From positions 13,775,501 to 13,839,500 of the forward strand of contig NC_090129.1 of assembly GCF_040581485.1 (NCBI RefSeq): 64,000 nt of DNA, in the 5' to 3' direction. A program made the position numbers and the translations under genes. Numbering within the stretch: position 1 is the stretch's first letter; each line of letters opens with the position of its first letter. The DNA comes from Linepithema humile (lineage: Eukaryota; Arthropoda; Insecta; Hymenoptera; Formicidae). A model generated the notes under the pieces. That model worked only from the letters and a program-made list of their open reading frames with translations. It had not been told where the DNA came from and ran no database searches. Below are positions 11,701 to 23,392 of this stretch, in pieces.

Positions 11701-13993
11701 AAATAAATTTTTTTTTTAAATTTATTAAGTGGAAATATTTCAATAGATTTCTACGTCACCCATAAGGTACTAATACTGACACGTTTTTCAAAAAGTGGTT
11801 TCTATCTACATTATTGCATCAATTGTTCATTCTCATAAAAGGCCAAGAAAATCTAATTAAGAAAATTTCTTTTATATATATTTTTTTTTAAATTAAGAAT
11901 TTATTTTTATCTTTAGTGGAATAGATCTACGGGGGAAACCACTTAAAAAAAAACGCGTCAGCATTAGTATCTCATGGGTGACGTGGAAATCTATTGAAAT
12001 ATTTCCACTTAATAAATTTAAAAATAAAAAATTTATTTTTAATAAATTTTAATACATTTTTTAAAATTTTAATAAATAGGGAGAAGAACCCACTCATAAT
12101 CAGATAGTGTCGCTCTTAACGCTCGGCAGCGCTGGCCCTAGCGGCTGCGGCGCGCGCGGTAAGGAGAGGAAAGGAGGCGTATACCACGGAAATCGGCTGA
12201 AATGTTCAGACTAATTCCGAGCACTGATCTATTAAATAGATTCTATTTGTATATTTATGCAAATTTATTAATTAATTTAAAACTCACAATAGAAATTTAT
12301 TTTATATTTATAATTATGTAATATCCAATAGATTTACTTAGTAGTTAGTGTGTGTTTGCCTTTATTTTTTTTTGCTTATATTACATTTGTTGTGTTGAAT
12401 TGTTTTTATTTTTCATTGTTAAATATTAAAACAATTTTTTTATTTACATTGTATGTGTAAATATAGTTTTTATAATAACTAAGATGTTATTTTTACAATA
12501 TTAAAATTAAATATTGGATGGTACAAATAAATTATCATACTTATTATTTCATATACTAGGTGCGCAATTAAGTTTCCGGGTTTTTTTTTATCAATGCAAA
12601 ATGGAAAATTTCAAGAGAAATACAAAAAACGGTTTATTCAAAGTATCGTCCCTCGCTAGCTACACATTTTTGCCATCTCTCTGGCAATACATGAATACCG
12701 CGACGATAAAACGACGCGTCTTTGCATCGAAACCATTTATCCAATCAGTTTTGCACTTCTTCGAAATTGGCCAAGTGTAGACCAGCTAAGCCATGTGCCA
12801 TCGACCGGAACAAGTGATAATTGGAAGGGGCCAGGTCTGGTGAATACAGCGGGTGCGGTAGCAGATCCCATTTCAGCGTTTTGATGGTGTCCTGGACGAT
12901 GGAAGTGCGATGGCACGGAACGTTGTCGTGCTGCAATATCACTCGTTCGTGTCTCGTGTCCCATTCTGGCCGTTTTTCGAGCAATGCATGGTTCAAATTT
13001 ATCAGTTGTTGTTGTCTTGTGTTTGCGTATCATTTTCATCCAATAACGCTTGCAGATCGGCGTCCTCAAATGTTTTTGGTCTTCCGGAGCGCTCCTTGTC
13101 CTCAGTGTCGAAATCGCCATTTCTAAAGCGTTTAAACCAATCTTCACAAGTAGTTTTCGATTGTGCATGTTCGCCGTAGGCTTTCTCAAGCAAACGGCGT
13201 GCTTCAGCTGCATTTTCTTTCAAGTTGAAGCAGAAAAGCAAAGCTTCCCGCAAATGCTGTTTATTTGGCACAAAACTCGACATCTTTATTGTTAGAAAAA
13301 ATATTTTTGCGTTGCAATATGTGTTGGTATTATGACTGGTTATTGTTGACAGATGTCCAAGTTAATAAAAAAACACAACTTTAGACATGTATATCGACTA
13401 CATGTATCGTTAGCGCCATTCATGTGTGAAACCCGGAAACTTAGTTGCGCACCTAGTATAATAAAATTCTGAATAAAATGTATACATCTATATATGCACT
13501 TCACAGTAAATTATTGTTAAGAGACACACGAGTAGAAAACAATATTTGCTTAACTCTTTTATTTGCATTTTAGTAGTTTTTTTTTGTTATTTCTTTTCCT
13601 GAACGTAACTAGATTATACTACAGTAGAAGGACGCAATCCTGATGCAGAGAATGGAAGTGATGCCAAAGTTTGGGATAATGAGGAAGACAAAGTGGCATA
13701 CAATTGGAGTTTTTTCCATCTCATGTTTGCTCTCGCTACTTTATATGTTATGATGACTCTTACAAACTGGTATAAGTGCGTATCTATACTATGCTGTTAA
13801 TTTATACTACGCGCATTATCTCAAGATTCATTATTTGTGTTAATATTTTTATAGGCCAAACTCTTCTTTGGAAACCTTAAACGCAAATGCTGCTTCAATG
13901 TGGGTAAAGATCCTTTCTTCATGGATGTGTTTGGGTCTTTATGTATGGTCATTAGTAGCACCTGCTGTTTTCCCGAATAGGGATTTCTCTTAA
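8794..13993 (+). CDS. Serinc: Serine incorporator (SERINC/TDE1 family) membrane protein, complete, ten exons
   Basis: Exons: 8794-8820, 9355-9519, 9579-9763, 9845-10054, 10146-10230, 10329-10512, 10598-10783, 11342-11380, 13625-13775, 13855-13993. All borders are GT-AG and phases match, giving 456 residues, the usual family length. The N terminus MGLVCSTAQ leads into the Cys-rich ACLCGSTACSFCC signature; about ten hydrophobic helices follow, with the conserved FAHSWADAW and, at the end, WVKILSSWMCLGLYVWSL. SERINCs are multipass lipid-scrambling proteins of plasma membrane and endosomes first linked to serine incorporation into lipids. The start is the first ATG and encodes the family's MG start. 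Intron 8 (2.24 kb) carries an hAT MITE and a mariner relic; intron 7 carries another MITE. Reading through the exon 7 donor would add 14 residues and a stop at 10825-10827, a possible short isoform. Confidence 0.95.
10929..11290. mobile_element. Foldback MITE family 'tacaggg..gttcc', copy 1 (SERINC intron 7)
   Basis: Left end atatacagggatgttcc with gaatcaagatgt; right end, reversed, atatacaaagtgtccc with aatcaagatgtt. A related copy lies at 15502-15868 (shared taagc.ctatggttaag.gg and tttcaaatactgttgcttgg blocks). No coding. Confidence 0.8.
11506..12226. mobile_element. 721 bp hAT-type MITE in SERINC intron 8, 8 bp target duplication
   Basis: Long inverted ends begin CAGTGCTCGGAATTAGTC and close with the complement. 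Both sides are flanked by the same eight bases, atctatta (11498-11505 and 12227-12234). CAGTG termini plus an 8 bp duplication are the hAT signature. The arms include a GC-rich block (ccgcagccgctagggcc) in otherwise AT-rich DNA; the centre is A/T-rich and non-coding, so it needed a transposase from elsewhere. Confidence 0.92.
12559..13453 (-). mobile_element. Internally deleted mariner element in SERINC intron 8
   Basis: Inverted ends ggtgcgcaattaagtttccg and its near-complement at 13430-13453, flanked by TA on both sides. The 895 bp length against about 1.3 kb for intact mariners indicates an internal deletion of roughly 400 bp. Confidence 0.88.
12632..13283 (-). pseudogene. Mariner transposase relic (SETMAR-type lineage)
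   Basis: Read on the minus strand from ATG at 13283: the N-terminal helix-turn-helix half is open (MSSFVPNKQHLREALLF; later WFKRFRNGDFD and GRPKTFED). It then jumps at about 13000 to NHALLEKRPEW, the segment just before the second catalytic Asp. The first catalytic Asp and its surroundings are deleted. ILQHDNVPCH carries the second Asp; SPDLAPSNYHLF has Asn where active mariners have the third Asp, the same change as in vertebrate SETMAR. The tail continues in a shifted frame to about 12632. It cannot be active. Confidence 0.85.
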
Positions 13994-15501
13994 ATAAGTG
14001 GATTTACTGTAAAATATCCAACAATCTATGTGAAACAGGTATTTATCATACGATGTCATAATGTAAAATTATGGAAAAGATAAACAAATCTATATCTATA
14101 TTATACTACGTATAATTATATGTATAAAATTATACAACAATACGATACCAAAAACACGTGTTAGTATGCTTCTCTAGTATGAAGTTTATGATTATTTCAG
14201 CATTTATTTGATTTTTGTACTATGCAGAATGTTGCATGTAATTCCAATAATATTACTGTGTACCACTGGTGCATTTACATACCCACATATAATATATATA
14301 TGTATATTCATGATAACGCTCGTGTGCGGGTAGAGTGCGGTAAACTGAACAGAAAAGTCTTTTACTGTTTTGCAATTTTTGCAATAATAATTATAATTGA
14401 GATATTAATTAAAAAGAATTGACAAGTGATAGCGCAGCTAGATCGTGGGCTGTAAAATCTAGGTGGATCAGCAGTGTGTCGCATAACGAAAAATAACAGC
14501 GGTACAGAGATCCAGCCTCATGCGTCGTTTTTGCTTCCTGCTCGTGTATTTTTCGAACTTTGCATTATCAGAATTATAACAAAAATTAAGTCGGTTTTGG
14601 AAACTATAACTGTAACTGTAACTTTTGTTGCATGAAGTTTTTTATAGTTTCTAAAAGTTTCCACTTAATTTTTTTGTTATAATTTTGACGGTGTGCACTT
14701 TGAAAATATACACCACTAATATTAGCAAAGTTTGATATTTTTTTTATAAACGTTTATTTAATGATAAAAATATTTCTGATTGTCTTTAGTTTATATGTAA
14801 ATAAAACTACAAAATGTCTTCTGTTAGAATATATTATACTTTTCTTATTCTCTGTGCGTTTAAAAATGACAGCTTATTAGTTATAAGTTTCAGCAACTTC
14901 TCTTGGAACACCCTATATAAGAATTGCAATTTATTGATTTACACTTATTGATTTTTTCCCTTTTAATTGTATTTTCTCATATTTTTATTTTCAGCTAAGA
15001 CAACCCCAATAGAATTTTGTTGTAATATCAGTCTATTGTCGAACATACGTAACTACAACTATAAAAGAAGTTAATTGGAACCAGTATCATTCAATATGTA
15101 AGACAGTTGTCATATATGTTATTTGCATTTCATTCTATGACATATATATAGAAATTATTTTTTGAAATCATTTCTCTTATATTTAACATACATGTATTTG
15201 GTATAAAAGTATGAATACACTCTCTCTTTAGAACATTTAAATAATTCAAATTATTATTTTCTGCATTTATCTATTCTTAAAACAATAAAAGAAAGATTCA
15301 TATATAGATATACTTCACTTTTATAGATATAGCTATGTAAAATATACTTAAGTTGTAATAGTCATGGGCAAGTATAAAGTAATTGTAATATTAACTAAAA
15401 ATGCATTTGATTTATTGGAAAAGACGTTACAGTAATTACATTATTTACATGTGACGAATGTTATGTACCGCAAGATTATGTTTTCCAGCGGCGCTCGAAA
15501 C
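13994..15501. other. SERINC 3' UTR and downstream AT-rich DNA
   Basis: No second gene is seen. An inverted repeat around 14570-14690 (ataacaaaaattaag and its complement, enclosing tttggaaactata) would fold into a long hairpin. AATAAA at 15284-15289 is one possible poly(A) signal among several AT-rich candidates. Confidence 0.5.
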
Positions 15502-15868
15502 ATACAGAATGTCCTCTAATTCGCGAATAAAAATATTATAACATGAAAGTTTATTCTCAAAAAACAAAATAAAACAGTTCTTTATGATTCTTCAATCCAA
15601 GAAATAGTTTTTAAAATATATTAAAACTGGTCAATATTAGACTGTACAGTTAAACAGTCGTTTATTCCTTAAATTGTGCGTATGACAGTATTAGTGACTC
15701 ACGGATAAGCGACCGCTTAACCATAGAGCTTGATTGCCCAATTTTAAACACTTATATTTCAAATATTGTTGCTTGGATTGAAAAGTCATAAAGAACTTTT
15801 TTATTTCGTTTTTGAAGAACTTTCATGTTATAATGTTTTGATGTGCAAATTACGGGACACCTTGTATA
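15502..15868. mobile_element. Foldback MITE family 'tacaggg..gttcc', copy 2
   Basis: Begins catacagaatgtcc and ends gggacaccttgtat; shares internal blocks with 10929-11290. Sequence divergence between the two copies shows they are old. Confidence 0.75.
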
Positions 15869-17446
15869 TTATGAAAAATTTTAATATATTTAAGTTCTAC
15901 CATGTATTTATGTACATTTTATTGTGATATAATCAAAACATATGTCTTTTATTCTTTATGCCCTGTGCGATAGCTGACAATTATATTCAGAGAGATTATA
16001 TGTAAGTTGTATTTCTTGAACGATGTAATACATAAAAATTAAGAACAAAATAAAACAATTATGTGTGAAAAGTGTATTTAATATTGTTGATAATGATTAC
16101 ATTACATTGTTCGAAGCTTCTTGAGCGAAATACTCAAAAGACATTTGTATATATTTTAATTTTATAAAATATGCTAAGTGTAAGATGCTATTATGTTATG
16201 TAAGATGTTATTATGCTATTGTGCATATCTTACTTCTCTCATCGTTGGCTGTGTAGTAAAATATACTACTCAATTTGATTGATTAAGTATTGAACGTACT
16301 ATGTATTTATATTCCAAATTACACAGGCCTGCGCGATGAGGGTGTTAAAAGTTGTTTGAGAATTATAGATGGTTTTGAAAGCATAGGAGTATAGCCCTTT
16401 AATAGACTGAAGGAATTGGGCACTAGTACAGGTAAAAATTGAATATATTTCAAACAGTTTTGGAATTTCTGATTTTAAATCTGGTGTTAAATTTACGAAA
16501 TCCAAAATGGCAGATCCAATAGGACAGACCCCTTTTAAATTTTAGATAATTATCTAAAATTTTAAAAGTTCATAACTTCTAACTGGTATATCTCGGCGAG
16601 AAAATCGCACGTTGGCAAATAAAAATTGATTGATTGAAGAAGAAGGATACTATAGTATTATATGAAGCCATCGGTTAAAATATAGGAAATAATTTGCTTT
16701 CTCTGTAATACTTTCATAAATATAGCCAAAATCGTCATTTTTGGACCATTTTACTTCATTTACTTCAAACCTGACGTGATAGACAATTTCTGCGGCCAGA
16801 TTCATATTCAGCGCAAAAAATTACATAGGAAACCACCTATAATTCTCAAATAACGAAACCTCGCAGATCTGTGTTATTTATTTATACATTAATTACATTT
16901 TTATTTGATTTATCTGCACAAAAACTTGTGCGTTGATTATCCATTATTGACTTTTTTTTAGTATTAATTAAAAAAAATTTTTACGTTATATAAATATAAA
17001 TATATGACACATTACATATCTTATTTTTGTGCGTGCACATACGGGGGTGCGTGCTAATTTTAAATACTGGATCAAACAATTAGAGGAGCGCTTTAAAACT
17101 TGCGAATTATGCTGATTTTCAAAAGACTGTATTTTAGCTTTGGAGGATCGTAAGACAATTTTTTGGGTGCGTTTTAAAGGGTGAAACCTCGACTTTAAGG
17201 TGGGTATGGTGATACTATTCATCTCATCAAACTATTATTTTTTTAATGATTCAAATTAGATCGTGCAAAAAGCCTGGATATTTTCTGACTTTGTGACCTT
17301 CCACAGGAAAAACAAGGCGAAAAATGTTCCCACATAGGTTTTGAAGTCGGAAACTACTTTTTTAGAATGGTTAAAGAAACATTGTTTTACCATGCCTAGG
17401 AGCTGAGTTATCGGGTTTCAAAGTTATCCCTGCATTTTGCAAGGTT
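15869..17446. other. Gene-free AT-rich DNA
   Basis: Only short open frames without domain signatures. A short palindrome (aaattttagataattatctaaaatttt) lies at about 16536-16563. Confidence 0.5.
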
Positions 17447-17554
17447 TTAGATAATATCGGTATTCGCGTTACTCAATGAGCACCACGGGGAGATTGCTCG
17501 GTCGAATTTTGCACATAATGTGTGTGGTATATGTGTGATGCGTATGCATGTGTG
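17447..17554. repeat. TG-rich interspersed repeat, copy 1, carrying the hAT target site
   Basis: The stretch with gagcaccacggggagattgc, followed by TG-rich sequence, is related to 28822-28940 (gcgcaccaaggggaggttgc, then a TG run). The hAT element below inserted into its TG-rich tail, duplicating catgtgtg. Confidence 0.6.
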
Positions 17555-20500
17555 CGGGGGCGTTGCGACCGTCCTAAGCGCCCCTACGCTGAAAGAGGCT
17601 TGCGCGCCCCAAGCGCGAGGCAAAAAGAAAAGGTTTCTAAAATTCCTACTTTTAGCGCTACCCAGAACCACGACGAGGACGTAGTAGGATAACGGTTCCG
17701 TTTTTTTTGCTTTTTTATATTTTTTGATATTTTTTTATTATTTTTATATTATATTATATTTTTTATAATTTTTATTTTTATATTTTTTATATTTTTAAAT
17801 TTATATATATGAATAATAATAATAAAAGAATTTAAAAATTATGTTTTCTGGCCTTAGCCCTTGCGAATATTTCTATAATGTCCTTATAATTGAGATTATT
17901 GGCCACTTCCTTTTCAATTGATATGATTGCTAAATCGGATAACCGTGTTTGCGTCATTGTACTTCTCAAATAATTTTTTATTAATTTTAATTTTGAAAAA
18001 CTGGCCTCATCAGTTGCCACAGATATTAGCATAGTTAGTAATATCCGAAATGCTATTGTTAAATTCGGAAATATTTCCAGAAAGCCATTTTGAGCTATTT
18101 TATTTAAAATATCAATTGGCGATTGCAAAATGTTTTGTTGTACATCTGAAAATGTTGTTTTATATAAATTTATCTCATCAAAAAGTTCAATGGCATTTAT
18201 ATCAGAACAATTTGTGTTTTTGTTGTAAAGTTTTAATTCTAAAGTTTTGCATTGATTTAATGTAACATCGGAAGTATTTATGTCATACAGAAATTTGAAA
18301 GCATGATTATGGTAGTTAAGCTGCTCAAATCGTTCTTCTAACGAATTTAGAGCTACGTCAATAATATAATTAAAAAATTCTACTTTAAATTTCTGTCTGG
18401 CATCTGCAATTACTTCATTTTTATTACTAAATTGTGTCCGTTTTCTTAATTGAAATTGCGATACGGATGGAAATTCTGGAGAAACGTTCATTTGAGCTGC
18501 AAGATCTTTGGCATTGGTTTCAATATTTATAAAACCATTTTCACGATAGTCTCTTAAAAACTCAGTTACATTTTCAATTAAAGATAAGCATTGCGGTATA
18601 TTAATTTGATGCGACTGTAAAGATTTTGACACAATATTGATTCTTTGTAAAATATCATACCAGCAAAGCACAGATAATATAAATTTATAATTTGAAATTT
18701 TTTCGGCAATACTATGAGCTGTATTCTTTATAGTTTTATCATCTGTATTTTCAAAAATCTCTAAAAGACTGTCATAAATAATTGGTAAATTATTACGCAA
18801 AGCTTTTACTGCATTCACACGCGATGACCATCGTGTAGCTGATACATTTTTTGGTGTTAAACCATAACTGTCTGAATTTCCGAAATGTTTTTTTAAAATA
18901 TCCCATCGATTTGTAGATCGGGAAAAAAAGTTATAAATTTCTTGTATCAATGAAAAAAATGAAAACGATTCTAATGATGCATCAGCTGCATCATTTACTA
19001 TTAAATTTAAAGAGTGGCATGCGCAAGGAACAAAAAAGGCTAAAGGATTCTTATTTAAAATATGTTGTTGTACTCCATTGTTTTTTCCTTTCATATTTGA
19101 AACGTTATCATAACCTTGACCTCTCAGATTTTGTATATCTAAATTATTCGTTAATAGAAATTCTAAAATAGCACTTGCAATGGCTGCACCTGTTTTATTA
19201 TTTTCTTTAATAAAACCAAGAAAGTGTTCATGAATTTTAAATTGATTATTTTTATATGAAACAAAACGCACTACTATTGTTAATTGCTCCTGATGAGAAA
19301 TATCTGGTGTTGAATCCGCAATAATCGCAAAATATTTACTTGAATTAATTGAAGAAATTATTGAATCGGAAATTAATTTAGACATAGATGATAATAGCTT
19401 ATTTTGAATAGTATTACTTAAATAATGATGTCCTTCTTTTTTTTCTAAAAATCGACGCAAGTGTTCAGCCATGACTGAGTCAAATTCGGCTATTGTCTGC
19501 ACAAGTTGCAAGAAATTACCATTATTTGGGGTATATAAAGAATTAGATTTACCTCGAAAAGCTAAATTTTGTTGAGCAAGATATTTAACAATTAGAATTA
19601 ATCGTTTAAAGACATTCCTCCAATGTGTTTGTTCAATATTTAAAACTTTTTCATTATGAAAGTTTATAGTGTGCTGAGAGGTCATTCGATTAGCGAAGAG
19701 TTGCCAAGATTTAAAAGTTTCAAGATGTTTCTTGGTTTGCTCATGATCTTTAACGACACGATGTATATTCGACCAATCAGAATAGCCACAGGGACTTGAA
19801 AATTTATTTTCATTTCGTTTATATAAAGAACAAGAGAAACAAAAAACAGCATTTTTAGATTTTGAATAAATTAACCAATTTCTGAGTAATTTTTCACCGT
19901 TAGCCATTATACGAGTATATAAAGTTGTTGAAAAACATCTATTATTTGAATCTAATGGAAAGTTAAAATCTATAATTTGATTGGGAATACCATGATCAAT
20001 CATCTGAGTCAAGAAATCGTGAGAAATTATATCAGGCCAAAGACCTGGATCTTCAAATTGATCGATTTGAACTAATCGAGAAACATTTATATCAGTATCG
20101 TCAACATTGGTATCAGTATGAATTAAAGCAGAAAGTGAAATCGAATTTGGAAGAGTTCTAGAAGATGAAACATCTACGGTCGACGTTGATGGTATTGAGT
20201 CTGAAAAAGTAGACATTAAAGGGAGAGCGCAAGAAGATGTGCTTGCCCAAGGAGAACAGAAAATCACAATACTATCAAAATGACATCATAATGACTATTA
20301 AAAGTCATATTTTGATCATGACAGAAAATTGATCAAATTATGATTTTGAAATTTAGCCTCGTATTTGGCTTCGTTCACGATAATTTGAACTTAGATTATT
20401 TTCGATATTCATAATTGTATGTTAGGACTTAAATATGATGGATATAAAAATTCTTTTTAGCAAAAATGATATTATCATGATAAGAATATGACTTGCATGA

Positions 20501-20679
20501 TGAATTGCGCATGCGCAATGTCTTTCGCGCAATTTATTGTTATTCGTGTCAAAGTACGTCGTTTCAGTGTAAATATACGGCTCGAACAACGAAAGTAGCA
20601 TCTCAAAGTGCCTTAAAAAAGTGAAAAAAAATCTTTATATATTTTGCATCATGATTGTGCGAGTGAATAAACAGTTATC

Positions 20680-23112
20680 ATGAATAAACCAGTAAGTATA
20701 ACATTTATGATATTTAACACTTATAAATGATTTATATTTTTAAGGTTAGAATATGTTTACGCTTATATACCGGCAAAATATATATATATATTAGCAAAGA
20801 ATTAGCAAAGACAAATATATATATTTTGCTAATTAATAAATAGATAATTAAAAAATCTATCCAGTAAATACAGAACACATTGTAACAACAAAATTGATTT
20901 ATATGATTAGCTTAGATATATATTCTAAAGAGCTGAAACAATTAATCTTGTGTGTATTTTATATAGTTTTTTAAATGTTTTGTTCAATATTAATTATCCT
21001 CTTGCAGTCATCTTTTTTGAAAAAGAAAGTTTCTCGTAAGTATAAAATCAGGGCAAAAAATAGAATTTATGAAGCTTTTATCCGTTCAAAGGCAAAAAAT
21101 ATTGATGTACATCAAGAGCTTGAGTTTGATGCAAATCAAGGGCTTCAATGTAATGAAACTGGAACGAGCTTTTCAATATGTGATCCTTCCAATGATGGTG
21201 TTAATGTCATTCCCCAACAGTATTCTATGAATATCAATGATGAAATGTTTTGTAATGATAACATTGAATATAGTAGGAATGTTAACAATAATAATGCATG
21301 GATCAATTATGACAACCACGAAAACATTAATTGCAATGAATTTGAAAATGAGATTGTAACTCAAAATGTTTTTCAAAATGAAGAAGAGATAAAGACATAT
21401 ATTTTGACAGGACTCAAAAAATGGGGACTTTATAATGTGCCTAAGAGAAAAGTAGATGAAATTTTGAAATTATTTAAACCTATTTTACATTTTCTTCCCA
21501 AATCATATAAAACTCTTCTCAAAACTCCACGTAAAGTTTCTTTGCAAGTTGTTGGGACAGGACAGATGTGGTACAAAGGTATCAGGCATAACATTGAACA
21601 GAGAATAAATCATCAGTATCTAATTAATAATGGCCAGATTATCATGGATGTGAATATAGATGGAATACCCCTTCAAAAAGATTCCAGTAAGCAATTTTGG
21701 CCAATACTCGGAAGATTTGCACATCAAAAATATCCATTTATTATCGGTGTCTTTTTTGGTACAGGAAAGCCAAATAATTTAGATCTTTATCTCCATAATT
21801 ACATTGTTGAAGTAGCAGAACTTACAGAAAGTGGTTTTGAATGTAATGGAACAGTATTTCCATTTTGTATTAGAAATTATATTTTGGATGCACAAGCTCG
21901 TAGCTTTATAAAGCAATGCGTGCCACATAATTCTCCATTTGCATGTGAGAAATGTAGAAGGTGAATGGTTTCATAATAGGATTATATTTGAGAATGTGAA
22001 CTGTGAGTTGCGAACAGATGACAGTTTTAGAAGAAGAGAAAATCCAGGTCATCATAATGGCAATTCTTCTCTGGAAAATATTAATACTGGAATGGTATCT
22101 CAGTTTCGATTAGATCCTATGCACCTTGTATATTTAGGAGTTTTTAAACGGTTTTTATCTTATCTAATTGAGAGACGAACCCACTGCAGACTTCCAAGAG
22201 ATAATGTAATGAGGATTAATAATAATTTAAATGAAATTGCTCAGTATTTTCCTAAAGAATTCAATCGCAAACCTAGAAGTCTGGGGAATCGTGATAGTAG
22301 AACAAAGTGGAAAGGTACAGAATTTAGACGGTGTCTACTTTATGATGGTATTAAAGTATTTAAAGACCAGTTTCCTCAAAATATTTATCACATCTTTTTA
22401 TTGCTTCATTCAGCTATATATATATATATTATCAAGTTCTATTTTTAATCATAATTTAAATCATGTTGCTGATTATCTATTAAAAGAATTTATCAGTCAT
22501 GCTGCTCGTACCTTGGGTCGTGATTTTCTTGTTTACAATGTACATTCTATTGGTCATCTTGCTGAAGAATGTAAAAACTATGGTACTCTAGAATCGTTTA
22601 GTGCTTTCCCATATGAAAATTATTTGGGTGTCATTAAAGGAGTACTTCGATCAAATTATAAACCACTTCAGCAACTAGCCAATCGTGATTCCGAAACAGG
22701 AGGTGTATTAGTTGAAAATATTTTATCCAACTCATATAAACCTGTCTTAAAAGGCCGTTATGAAAAAAGATCAGAAATTTTTGAGGGTGAACAATTCACA
22801 GAACTAATATGGAAAGAAATGACCTTCAACAGTAATGAGCCAAATAATTGTTTTACTACTATTTTTGGAGAAGTTGTGTTCTTATCAAATATTATAAGTA
22901 CCGTGCGAGGTGTAATCTTGGTAGGAAAAAAATTCAAACAGTTAGAAAATTTTTATGATTTTCCCCTGCCATCATCTTCTCTTGGCATATATAAAGTTAA
23001 AGAGAAAGAGAGAAGATGTCAATATTGGAATTTATCGCATGTAAAAGCCAAATGTGTGACCATTCCTCTTCTAGAGGGAATTCTGTGTATTCCTATGGTT
23101 GATTTTGATTGA
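20680..23112 (+). pseudogene. CMC transposase (tnp2/DUF4218 type), copy A, two frameshifts
   Basis: Exon 1 is only four codons (20680-20691, before gtaagt); exon 2 starts at 21008 after cttgcag. Conserved blocks in order: KKWGLYNVPKRKVDEILKLF, MDVNIDGIPL, FWPILGRF, DAQARSF, a CEKC pair, MVSQFRLDPMHLVYLGVF (a D-x-x-H following C-x-x-C, as noted for CACTA-type transposases), TEFRRCLLYDGIKVF, then the DUF4218-like SIGHLAEEC and SFSAFPYENYLG. The frame shifts after CEKC (about 21955) and again in a TA run (about 22420-22433). The same blocks recur in copies B and C. It would cut and paste the element; this copy is not functional as written. Confidence 0.85.
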
Positions 23113-23392
23113 TGAAAATTAAAATATTTTTTAAATATTGTATTTATATTTTATATTTTTTTGTAAAAAGATTTATAAATTTTTTTTTCATTAAATTTAT
23201 AAATTTTATTTATTAAATTATTGGAAGCAATTTGTTTATTTTACTAACAATAAATTGCAATAAATTAAAATAAAGAAGCAAATATTATTTTTTACTGGAG
23301 AGGTAATAAAATGTTAAAAATATAATTTTATATTTTTCACATTGTTTTATTGCATTTTTCTGAAATATATAAAATGTTCAATTAATTTTCAG

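Noticed and set aside
20244..20267. ATG at 20267 as the hAT transposase start
   Set aside because: It lies inside the terminal repeat of the inserted CMC element; the hAT N terminus continues beyond that element at 26769-26912.
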